Shown here piece by piece: positions 48,201 to 58,776 of a stretch of 64,000 nt of DNA (its first letter is position 1; each line of letters begins with the position of its first letter). Origin of the DNA: Helochares maculicollis. Taxonomy: Eukaryota; Arthropoda; Insecta; Coleoptera; Hydrophilidae. Under the pieces are notes generated by a model. That model saw nothing but the letters and a program-made list of their open reading frames with translations, made no database searches and was not told where the DNA came from. The stretch lies in NCBI GenBank assembly GCA_033557835.1, contig JAWQRO010000052.1, positions 1-64,000 of the forward strand. Reading direction: 5' to 3'. A program made the position numbers and the translations under genes.

Positions 48201-49849
48201 AAAAACTTGTTGCACTATTATACTGCACTAAAATCAGACAAACGATTATAACTATAATACTTGAATGATATGTGTTTCAAATCTGAAAAGTAGATTATAC
48301 TTATTGTCGCCGCTAAATTTTATTTGCTTAAACAAACATCGCTTAAATATAATGTAAAATATATTTACTATGCACTGATCCGTATGTCCCATAAAATTGT
48401 CTGTACACTGGAGAGAAAAATGTTCATGACCGAACATGATAAAAAAACATAATAAATGTATTAGGAAACAATAACTTAAAATCGATGGTCAAAATGTAAC
48501 CTTTCTATACAATGAACTCCTAACAAAATTTTCAATAATAATGGAATATTGTTCTTTTTTGTAACAAGATAACCAATGTCGATACAAGATAACAAAACTC
48601 AGAGAGGTAGAGAGAGACGAGGTTTCTGCTTCATTATATATTATTAAACATAATATTTGATATGCTAATGAGAATTGCGGAAACTAACAATAAGTGCATT
48701 GTATTCTAAAGAGTTTCATACTTATCTGCTTAGTAAAAGAATTTCATCTTAATGTCAAGGATAACTTATTAGCCATATTTATCCAATAACCTACTACCGA
48801 GGAGCATTAACGTAAAATATAGAAAATTTGCATAAGAAACCAATTAATATATCTTGTTACTGTAAATTCAACACCTTTTTTAATATGAATTTTCTAAATG
48901 TCTTTGCAAGTTAGTAATTAGTTTGTCGTAAATTTCAATAAATTTCCGATTTGAAATCATTAATGGATTGTTGCTGAATGCTGCAAAAATTTTCGTTGAC
49001 CTTTATACTACATTTTGAACTACCTAGTTCATTGCTCATTTTTTAGTATTTTTTCTCAAATCCAGAATCTTATGTTTTATTAAATGGAAAGTAAATTTAT
49101 GATTTTTGAAACACGTGATATAACCAAGGAATAACTAAGTATAACTAAACCTTTAATTGTTTCTCATTAAAAACTCGTATGTGAAAAAACAAATAGTTTT
49201 GTGAATGAGGATTAACACATCAATTCTCGAACTCCACATCACATCTATTCATTGCTGTAATTAATCTAGTGGAGGATAGTAGCAGCGATTTCCTTTTGTT
49301 TGATTCTAGAAACAATAAAAATGTCCTTATGTCAAAAATTGTGTTCATTTCTAATTTAAGTAGATATTGTGGACGTTTTCATGCAAATCTAATAGAACTG
49401 ACTGGTTGTGCATAGATCATCGCCACATGATTTGTTCCGGTTTTTCACAAAACATTTAGACTATATAGATGTTCGAGATTTTCTGTCAATAAGACTAAAG
49501 ATAAACCACCTAAAAAAAGTCAATTTTACAATTTAGTATTTTCAGAGCTCTTTGAAAATTAAACGCATAACATCAAGTAACCAAACTCCATTACAACAGC
49601 AATTCGCAACCCCAACTGCGGCAATTAGAAAAGTTAAATAGTCGAAGGAGAATGTTGTCCACGATCCTCAAGACCAAAACACATCCATACCCAATAGCGG
49701 AAGGAGTTTATTACATAAAATCATTTGCTTTACGTCGCATTTCATGATTAAAGTTCTTAGTGCCTGGCCAGTCAGAACCCCATTTTTATGTTCTATTTAC
49801 CTTTAGTTTTGTCTCTCCAGACACTACTAACATGCATTTCTTGTTTCAG
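45295..49849. other. Non-coding DNA, possible first exon near 46970-47033
   Basis: No protein-coding gene is recognised. A GC-richer patch at 46790-47060 contains an initiator-like TCAGTT (46969-46974) and a donor-like GAAG/GTATGA (47033/47034), which could be a first exon of a transcript using the candidate exons further right. The open frames at 47000-47490 are Phe/Leu-rich and unsupported. The part 48000-49200 is very AT-rich with nothing seen. Confidence 0.35.
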
Positions 49850-49910
49850 ATCTACCATTACGATCTACAGCCGAGCGAAGACTTGGCGCTACCCGCTGAT
49901 TTAATCTAGG
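49850..49910 (+). other. Candidate 61-nt exon with strong splice signals
   Basis: The upstream intron end has a branch-point-like TACTAAC about 20 bases before TTTCTTGTTTCAG, and the segment is followed by AGG/GTGAGT. GC content is well above the flanks. All three frames hit a stop inside (TAG, TAA and TGA near the 3' end), so as an internal exon it must be untranslated or contain the end of a frame such as IYHYDLQPSEDLALPADLI. A 5'-UTR or lncRNA exon is most likely. Confidence 0.45.
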
Positions 49911-50791
49911 GTGAGTGCTATTTCATTTCTACTCTATTGAATCACCTAACCTTTCCTCAGATTAATGTACTAAAAGGCGGAAAATTCAGTTTTCTTATTG
50001 CCCGTATTTAATTAATTTCCGCTTTAGTTTACTTCTTTACGGATGGACGGCTAGGGAAGTTGGCCCTGTTCTTACTGGGAACCCTTCTTACTAACCCTGC
50101 TCCTTGTGGCCCTCCTTTTGCTTATTCTCCTGGATCCCAATCAAATTGAATTTCTGGTTTCGTTTCATGTGCCTCAGAATCCACTAACTACGAAGAAATT
50201 TTACTTTTTTGTCGCCAGTGGTTTATTGAACAAAATGCGATTTATTCCCTTTGGTATTGAAACAATTTAAAGTGACGGTGATATTTGGAGGATTCGTTAT
50301 CTCTTTTGGTGTTGCATTGATTTCCCTTGAAATTCTGCAGGTTTATATTGACGCCTACTTTATTTTTGTAGCTGTTGTGAATCAATTTGCAGACTTCGTC
50401 GCACTGCTATTGTAATATCTCTTGTAGATAGAGTGACATATTTTGCATTGAAACAAACTGATCTGGGAAACATTTTCTTTTTTTGTCGACTTTTTATCTT
50501 ATATTTGTCATTGATTTAAAATTCACAATCACCAATTCAAATCTTAAAATGTTATTCATTTTCAAAAGAGCTTAAATGCTTTTAACATTTTACACTCAGA
50601 TGGGTTTCTAATATGATAATACCATGATGGTTTCGTAATTGATTTCAGTGACTCATTTACAAATGGTCAATATTTTCAAAGGGTGAGATAAAGTATAAAA
50701 TGTTTTCAAAATGTTGTTCTCGCAAAACAGCATTCTAGACGTTATTATAAGCCTAGCATCAACCAACAAAAATATTCCTGTTTCTTTACAG
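49911..50791. other. Between candidate exons, nothing recognised
   Basis: Mixed AT-rich DNA. A pyrimidine-rich patch (about 50060-50160) gives Leu/Pro-rich frames with no domain. If the flanking exons are real, this is intron. Confidence 0.35.
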
Positions 50792-50912
50792 TTGCGGTAG
50801 TTACCCTACCTTCGTTGGAAGCAAGGCAACCTCATTTCGTTCTATACACCGCGCTTTCCACCGGCAATGCAAGAATTGAAATAATTAGCTCTTTAGACGA
50901 CAAATTCTCTTT
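50792..50912 (+). other. Candidate 121-nt exon
   Basis: The segment is bounded by CCTGTTTCTTTACAG and TTT/GTGAGT. One frame is open across all of it (about 39 codons, starting AVVTLPSLEARQPHF), with balanced composition and raised GC; the other two frames are closed. It contains no suitable start codon, and no recognised family matches. It may be a coding exon whose partners were not found, or an untranslated exon. Confidence 0.4.
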
Positions 50913-51311
50913 GTGAGTCACAATAACGCGTTATTAACTTAATTCGTTCAAATTATTCGAGTGTACACTACACTTTTATGCGCCTTCGTTTCGACGTATT
51001 TTAATTAATTTTTATTAGAAAATATCTTTCCGCCCTTTCGACTACAAACACATCCGGTTCGTTTACCATCCCATAATATATTTTTTGCATAATGAAAACC
51101 GAAGTCGTTTCACAACGAAACGAAAGACGTCATTTTGTGAAGACAGGAGGGTATTTTTAGCGAGCAGCAGTTTTTATTCGACCCATTTAAGCGCAAATTT
51201 GCGTGTCTGAAAAATTGAACCATTTTATCCGGCGTAACAAATGTAAATCCAAAAAGAGTCTATACACAACATACATCACTTTTGCCAGCTATGGAGCGAT
51301 ATATCTTAAAA

Positions 51312-51346
51312 GGCGCGGCCGAACTGTACACTCAGGCCGAGGCGCC
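51312..51346. other. GC-rich hairpin
   Basis: GGCGCGGCC (51312-51320) can pair with GGCCGAGGCGCC (51335-51346), leaving a 3-base bulge and a 14-base loop. In this AT-rich window a 35-base GC-rich fold stands out. A promoter element or structured RNA is possible. Confidence 0.4.
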
Positions 51347-51731
51347 TCCTGTATTTTATTTTTGAAAAGTGGATGACCCCATCATTTCTGATCTAGGGCA
51401 CGTACCTACTCTATATTGGTTTATTTAGTGTTACGTCGTGTTGTAAAGTTAGAACACGATACAATTCCAGGATTGAAAGCTGCTTGTTAAGTTAGTGCAA
51501 TGTGGGATAAAATATGATTGGATTTATAGCGAAAAGCATTTGTTATGACGAAATGCAAATGGATTGAATTGTGGCTCATGATGCCTGGTTAAAATAAAGA
51601 CTCGAACGGTAGTAGAAGATGTTTAAAGTGATTGTATGGAGTGCTTAAAAGGCATCCTTATTTAACACCTTGTTAACACATGGGCGAAATTAATTTTTAA
51701 TCAAGATTTTGGTACACGAACTCACTTTCAG

Positions 51732-51754
51732 GTCGAGGGGATGAACTTGAGCGT
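51732..51754 (+). other. Candidate 23-nt micro-exon
   Basis: ACTCACTTTCAG and GCGT/GTAAGTCG bound 23 bases containing ATGAACTTG. Both signals are near consensus. It lies 3' of two other candidate plus-strand exons. So short an exon is easily a chance pairing of sites, hence the low confidence. Confidence 0.25.
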
Positions 51755-53150
51755 GTAAGTCGCTTGTGTTACTGCTGGCGACGTAGAGGGATGAAAGAGG
51801 GTAGTCTTTGGCACCATGTACAGCAGTTAAGGAGGCCACAAGCTCATTTCATTAAAAGCGAATTAAGCAGCAAGCGGTCACAGGACGAAACCTTCAGGGA
51901 AGAAGGATGGAGAGAGAGAGGAGAGATTAATATCAAGATTCTGCTATACATTACCATGCTGATTGTGCACGCGAATGGGCGGCACCCTCCCAGATTTATC
52001 ATTTGGATTAATCTACACATGCTTTTCAACAAGTCCTAGGAAGCTCTTTGACAAGGAATGTTACTTTCGCCTTTTCTTTGGGATTGTTGGAATTGGGACA
52101 AGTTTTTAGGGGATCGATTCCCTTTCTTGGGACCTTCAGGGTTTCTCTTTTACTTTTTCTATTATGTTTTTATCTTTTCTCCTTATTATGATTGATGACT
52201 TTTTAGGGGTTGTCAAATATACAAACGAGGATAAATATGTTAAGTGACCCATTTATGATATTTAAATATTTCAAACATTTATTGTCAAACAAGAGTTCTT
52301 AGACTGCAAAAGCACTTTTTCAGTATCTCCATTTTTCATATTAAAGTACGGTTTTCTATATGGGCAGTTATTATAAGATCGAATATTAATGTAGAAGAAT
52401 TCTAGAAAATCATTACAACAAAATTGGTTTCGTCCTTGGCTGTTTTCCGATAGTACTTTGTTGCATTTAAAATGTGTTAGAAATCTCAACTCAATAGCCT
52501 TATTTTAACGACTAGTTTATTTTTTCGAAACTATAGGTAAACAGTTCATGTTATCCTGTATGTCCCAAAATGGTATAAATGTACGATTTTCAATTACAAC
52601 CGTTTGCTGTCGTGGTTACATATACTGTACACCTGGAAGGCTGGAAAAACATTGTCAAAATGGATTCTATTGCCCTTAAAACGTGAAGATCTCGTCAAAA
52701 ACTCGAGGTCGAATGTTTTCGTGGTCGAAATTTATAGGAATAGTCACCAAATCCGTGCCAAATCTGAATACCTAATCAATTAATTAAATCCGTATTTTGT
52801 GACTTAGCGACAAGAACACGCTCGCATAATTGCCACTGATCCCAGTGCAAGGCGACCAGATATCTTTTGCATGAATGCGCATGACAGCACCTTAATCCAA
52901 CAGGATTCATGGATCAATTTCATATACATCATGATTATAAAAGTATCAATGCCTCTTCTTCGTACATACAAGACCTCATGCCAGCTTATAACCATCCAAA
53001 GTACCCATATCGATGCAAAATAAACCGGTTCTTTGCAAATGCACATTTATTTCCGTTCCTGATGCAATCAATTTTGACAAGCACGCATTCATTCGCATTT
53101 TTGCAGCGTAGCGAGTGATGCGAGCGAATAGAAGGTCTAGCACTGCATTA
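51755..53150. other. Intergenic or intronic DNA with one dispersed repeat copy
   Basis: The GC-richer part 51760-52040 holds a 91-codon frame with a purine run (GGAGAGAGAGAGGAGAG) and no recognisable domain. The rest holds the repeat copy at 52654-52720. No gene is supported. Confidence 0.35.
52654..52720 (-). repeat. Dispersed repeat, copy 2 (inverted partner at 10132-10197)
   Basis: The reverse complement begins GAAAACATTCGACCTCGAG and ends CATTTTGAC, as copy 1 does, with a diverged middle. The similarity does not clearly extend further on either side. Confidence 0.7.
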
Positions 53151-53429
53151 GCAGCAAGTAAGCAAACGGCAAGTCTACCACTACCATTTCACTTTAGTTG
53201 ATATTCCCGCCAAGCCCGAGTCCATCCATCTGGTGTCCTCGAACAGCGGGTTTAGTTAGGTTAGATAGCATTCCAACTCACGCTAGCAAGCGATTCACTC
53301 TCTGTGCTTCGTCTTTATACAAAGTTGTGTGCATTGTGTTTTTCAAGTTACGTTCGCCACGCCAAGGGATTTTTGTTCAGCATTCTGTTTATACGCCTTT
53401 TAAGGATATCCGCTTCTATTTTTATTTCA
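53151..53429 (+). promoter_or_regulatory. GC-richer island ending in a splice donor, possible first exon
   Basis: The stretch is less AT-rich than its flanks and ends in TTTCA/GTAAGTAC, a strong donor at 53430. An 81-codon frame inside has no recognisable domain. It could be the untranslated first exon of a transcript running right, but no downstream coding exon was found in the window. Confidence 0.3.
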
Positions 53430-54681
53430 GTAAGTACAAATAATATACTTCGTCCCCTATAGTATTCTCAAAAAATTCCCGACGTATACTCTATATACAG
53501 CCAGCCGTGGAATACACGAGAAACAAAGGAACAACGTCGCGCGTTATTTCGTCGTTGTTTTCTACGTCTTGTCAAATAAAACGTCAATTTTACGGAGATA
53601 TAGCGGAAGCCGCCATTAAATATTAACAAATTTGCGGTTTTTAACTCGTCTTCTTGCTCTTGCCAGGGCGAACGGTCCTGTTTTTACGGTTTTGTTTTAC
53701 AGTTGAATTCTCTACTATTGCTCTTTGCAGTACTCAGGTTTGTTTTGCTGAATTCTGTTCTTTAGTTGCGCCGGTTTTCTGGTCTTGCTGAGTGGTTATC
53801 TGCTTCAGTTTTGTTCTGCTCTAGGTTATTCTGCCAAGGTTTGTACTTCTACAGTTTGTTCAACTGGTCTATTGCTGATGCTGGTGTAACAAAAGCCGGG
53901 TACCACGTGTTTCAGCATTGCATTTCCGGCGCGTCAGTTACTCCTATCCGTCTCAGGTTTCTCCTACCTTTGGGTAGGTTAATAACTCCTTATTCCGTTT
54001 AAACTACAAATTATTTCAAAGTATTGAATTACTTGTCTTTTAATACACAATTTATATTCAGAACGGTTTTTAGGATATCTAGAACACCAATACCCGCGTC
54101 TGCTTTTCCTCTCTGTTGCGCAATTCCTTATCTAGCGTATTATAATTATATGTACATGTGATAAACGAATTCTCATAAATTTTTTTAATATTGCGTTACC
54201 AAAACAGCTGATATAGCCAGAGTCAACCGACCAGATATTACACATTCAGTGGAGGAGAATGAGTCGTACATGGTACTTTATTAATTTCTCAAATTAACTA
54301 GGAACCTTTTTCAAACAGTTAACCACAAAATTACATCAATAAATAAGACCGTCAATTAGGCTTGATTGTTCATCGATATAAGCGTCAGATAAACTTCGCA
54401 CTTCTAAATCGCTTATCTTAAATAGCAAGCAACCCTTATTGTAGGCAAATTTCTTTTTGGTGTGTTGTTTAGGTCGACCTGCAGACACTACCCATTTAAA
54501 TTCTTTGGAAGGGGTTTTGCTTACTAATGTATCTTACTAAATCGGCAGTTTTCTGGAAATTTCACAACCGCGCTCCTTTAATCTTGCCATTCTTTCAGGC
54601 GGTTTGTGTCGCTTTTTGTCATTTGACAAGACGATAAAAGTTGCTCGTAATGTTGATTCTGCTGGTATTATTCGATTAAAT
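53430..54681. other. Intergenic DNA, no gene seen
   Basis: A T-rich part (53620-53880) and mixed DNA with no recognised feature. If the donor at 53430 is real this is intron. Confidence 0.35.
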
Positions 54682-54815
54682 CATAACATGTATTTGAATA
54701 TGATTCGTTTAAACAAATTTTCACACATAATACTTGTACGTATATAAATATTGATTTACTCGATAATCTCATAAAAATATTAGTAATCAATACGTTCCCA
54801 CGTACATGTGAATTG
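54682..54815 (+). repeat. Diverged direct repeat, copy 1
   Basis: The segment shares the ordered blocks CATAAC-TGTATTTGAATA, ATTCGT, CACA-ATACTTG, TATATAAATATTGATTTA, GATAA and CGT-CATG-GAATT with 55766-55882 in the same orientation. The copies differ by substitutions and small indels. Possible readings are old terminal repeats of a decayed element or a local duplication. Confidence 0.7.
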
Positions 54816-55765
54816 CTCATTTCCACTTTGATTATGCTATGATTTTGCACGTTTTACAAGCCCTTTACTTTTAAGAAGGGTTAATCCAAACTGTAAACAT
54901 ATTTGGGAGTATGCATCTTGTCATGAGGTTTACAGACCAATTGTAGCCGTGTTTATGACCTAAATGGTACAAAAGATACCAAATTAAGATTGCCAATATA
55001 GTCGAGAGTTAATTGATTTTAAATTTAAACTGTTTTTATAAACTGGTTTTTACAAAAGTACAGATCTTGATTAGTTGTTATGAGTTAAAAAGAATTTTCT
55101 GCAGTTCAATAAAAAGTTACAAATTATACAAGATTGTCAGTTAGAGACGTTGGTGAAATAAAAGCAAAATAAGGGCTAATATAACATTGTAAATTGTTAT
55201 CTCTATGTAATTTGTTGACAAGTCAAGTCACATACCCTGATTATTATTTGGAAGATTTTGGCGATCTGCATTTTACATACTTTTATGTATGCTTTCAATT
55301 TCATTAGTATTAATAATAACTGTACTTATCTTATGACAATCCATCCTATATTTTGGTCTTAGACCAATCGAAGCTAGCTTATAACTATTAACTCACACAT
55401 GGACATATTTTGATAACGTTCAGAAAGACGTTTTGAGTTGTACATGTATTACTCGTCTGGGTATTGCACTAATACTTTTATGGCGATTTATCTTTTTTGC
55501 ATTCTGCTACTAATAGTTATACAAACAATACCTTTAAAATTGCGTGGTATAATTAGCAAACCCACATTAAAAACTTGTTCTTGTGGATTTTTCGCTAAAT
55601 ACTAAATTCAGTTAGAAAGGAATTTCATTACATACTAATCCTACTAACTTTCATAGTGGTTGTTATTTTGTATTTATTGTATTATTAAGTGTTTCAATTG
55701 ATGGAAGTTTTTCGATAATTTATACTTTGGCTAGCTTTTGTTCTTCTCCGATTATATAAGTAGTT
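54816..55765. other. Spacer between the direct repeats
   Basis: About 950 bases of AT-rich DNA without an open frame of note. If the repeats are element ends, this would be the decayed interior, but no reverse transcriptase, integrase or transposase motif was readable. Confidence 0.4.
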
Positions 55766-55882
55766 CATAACTTGTATTTGAATACAATTCGTGCACACAA
55801 TACTTGCATATAAATATTGATTTAGTTGATAACAGGATTAAAAATGTCTGTGATAAATACATTTCCTCGTGCATGCGAATTA
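55766..55882 (+). repeat. Diverged direct repeat, copy 2
   Basis: This matches 54682-54815 in block order and orientation. It is slightly shorter because of small deletions (for example, several bases missing after ATTCGTG). Confidence 0.7.
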
Positions 55883-58755
55883 CAAATAGATAAGTTGAAC
55901 ACTAATTCCAACTCTAAGTCGGTGTGAATTTTGACGTGAACGAGCTCTTAACTACAAGACCGGTCAACTGAAACTGCACGATAGATTTGAGAACTACAGA
56001 AAATGCGTAGATATATAATTTCTACACGATCGGAAACAACTGAAGTCTGTTTGTAGAAATTCATAAATGGTACCCTCTAAAACCCTAGGTTTAACACACT
56101 GGGCAGCGCGCCGCAACCAATCTAACTTCTGCTTTACTCACGGCTTATTTAAATTTAGGAGTGTTTGTATTTTCATTATTATTCCGCATTCGGGGACTAC
56201 CTCGCTGCGCTGTGCGCCTTTAATTTTATTAACTCGTTTATGAATATTAATAGTCATACAATACGGATTTCGCTTCTTGCTGCTTGGCCTTTTGCAATTT
56301 GTAAAGTAATAACAATAAACTAGTGAGGTGCGGTTTACCCGCATTAGTTGCGTTGTAATTTTGATTATCTTTGCACAGCATCAAGGATTTCACGGCATTT
56401 TTACCAGGTGCTAGGAAATTTATTTAACGGCTCCTCTACTGTGTTGCGTTCATCAACGTTTCAGCTAATTAGCACCATATATCACCGGGTGCTGTCTTAA
56501 TTTGTGTTTTTAAAATATGAGAGTAAGCCTACGATTGGAGGCGTTGAAATTTTCCACTTATTTGACAGTAATTGGTCGTAGTTAACCAGCTGAAGTTCAG
56601 GGTACCTAGTAAAAATGTTGAATAGTTCCTTCACTCTTCATAGTATTAAAGCATTGCTTTCACAAATATTCCAAATGAATATGTTTTAGCTTTTTATGTC
56701 ACATTATCGTTGTTTGTAAAAGAATCCTATTCTTCAATGTGTATCTCGTATTGAGAATAGCTGCAAATTGGAAAATAAAGCAAATCGCTACGCAGCTAAT
56801 AATAAAATAGGGTCACAATGAATTTACTGCATGAATTTGAAAATCGTATGTAGTTAAAAAAAATGATGGCGCTAAAACAGGGCTGAAAAGATACAAAAAC
56901 AACAGTAGGGACAAGTTGGCTTAGCGACACTGAGAAAAATTGAATTTTAAAATACTTTTCCCGAATGAATGCGTCGCATCTCATATTTCCAATAAACCAG
57001 AAGGTGTTAGTCTGTATACTATATATATTAAAATAAAATTTATCAGCCTGCGGCCTGTATTTAGACAATCTCGTTTAATGTGGGTTTCCTCTCTTTTGAG
57101 GTTTCGTCTTTAACATCCTGCCAACAATCAACTTTAATTAAAAATAAAAAGAAAACATGAAACAGGTTGGTTGGCATAAAAACACCGGGCACATCCCGCC
57201 CATGAAGCCCATTTATCCTCGCCAAAATGACTCATGTTCCGAGCTGGAAATGTACGGGAATTGACCCACATACCTTCAGGGAGAGGGACGGAAGAGACAT
57301 TATTTCGCTGTGTTTCGAGTAAATATAGCGGTGTTTTGTGTAAAGTATGATCTCACATCGCCTTGAATTGAAAATGATGTACCGCAGGTATTTTTATAAA
57401 TAATGTTAAATATAGATTTGAGAGGTGTGCGCCGAGCCCCTGGTTCCCACTCTAATCTACGTTTTATATCATGCACATAAACGCTGAATTAATTTTAGAT
57501 TTTCATATGATTAAGCGACTTATTGAAATATAAAAAACAGTGCTAAACAAAACACGTCGTTTTTAAAGCAATTTTTCAATTCTAGTTGCTTCATGCATCG
57601 ATGATACCATGAAATAGTATTGTTTGCTAAACGCTGTCCGTTGTGTAAACGGAGAATGCAGGACATTATTTGAAAACAATTGCTTATTTATTTCCGTTTT
57701 GCAATATTTGTTCCGTTCTTGTTCAATATGTGTCTACAGCTGATTTCTAATGTTTCGTACAGTAACCTCTTATGTCGAAGAGAAATTTCCTAACAACGCA
57801 TCCGGTTAGTGGTGCTTGTTTTAGATGCGAGATCGGGGAGGGAAGGAATTTTCTGCGATGATGATATTAAGGAATGTTTACATTTATAACGATGACTTTA
57901 CAATGTGTAACATGTATGTGGATATAATGAGCTTAGAATCGTGTTTCGGGTATAGCGGGTGATGAATGTATAAGTTTTGGCAACGGCTGCGAAGTCATGC
58001 TGTTAATGTGTCATTGCGTTTCGATTGTGTTCATGACTAATTTTGCTTTTAATGAAGCAATCTTTCTACGTTTAGTCTGTGTTCAAAACATTTGTTTATG
58101 AATGTCAACCTCGTAAATCTTTCATTTAATAGTAAAGAGTTTTATTTTCCTTAAGCTTCTTGTAATGTGGTTTATAAATAATTCTCACATCGGTAGTGGT
58201 ACCGTAGTAAAATTTGCCCGATAGAGGCACGTCTGTGTTGCTAAAACTTAGTTATGCTTCAGAAATCAAACTGAAATTTTAGTTTCTCATACCTTGCTTG
58301 CTCTTCGATCTTTTTAAACGTAAATTTCTAAGTTAAAAAAGAGAACGCTGCTCTTTTTCTGGGTGCATAAAGTTAATGTTTACAATTTGTCAAAAGATTC
58401 AGATCACAACAGCTGCATATCGAGATATTAGAAAGATAATTGTATTTTTAATTGAGGGTGAAGCTCAAATCGGCTTGATGAAGGCGCAAAGTTTCCTATT
58501 TTAGTATCATACTCAATGATATTTTCATTATTTATATTCCTAAATGACGATTCAGATCGTATATGTAAAACTTTGGTGCCTGGAACGGTCTTCACTTTAC
58601 ACACCAAATTTCTCTTCTTCATTTGGTAATCAATCTCTATTCAGTTTACAGCCTACTTTTCCCTATTTTCAAAACCAGCTTTAAGCGTGAATCCTAAGAG
58701 AGTGCCAAAAAAGAAAACTCAGGAGCATGGGACAGGTAGCTTTGTTTCTCATATA
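55883..58755. other. Intergenic DNA, one regulatory-looking island
   Basis: No gene was recognised. The stretch 57120-57480 is GC-mixed (TGGTTGGCATAAAAACACC, CACATCCCGCCCATGAAG) and looks like conserved regulatory DNA. The minus-strand 64-codon frame at 58428-58622 has balanced composition but no identifiable motif. Confidence 0.35.
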
Positions 58756-58776
58756 AGGTGAGGCGTTGCCTCACCT
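58756..58776. other. Perfect 9-bp stem with 3-nt loop
   Basis: The arms AGGTGAGGC (58756-58764) and GCCTCACCT (58768-58776) are exact complements around GTT. The outer parts AGGTG and CACCT match cores bound by ZEB/zfh1-type and Snail-type zinc fingers, and AGGTGA resembles a nuclear-receptor half-site. A strong donor (CCGAG/GTAAGT) follows at 58795, so the hairpin could also lie in the exon just before that site. Confidence 0.5.

Noticed and set aside
51764..52039. 91-codon plus-strand frame with charged residues
   Set aside because: The charged part comes from a GA-rich simple sequence, with no domain. It may overlap a non-coding exon but is not supported as protein.
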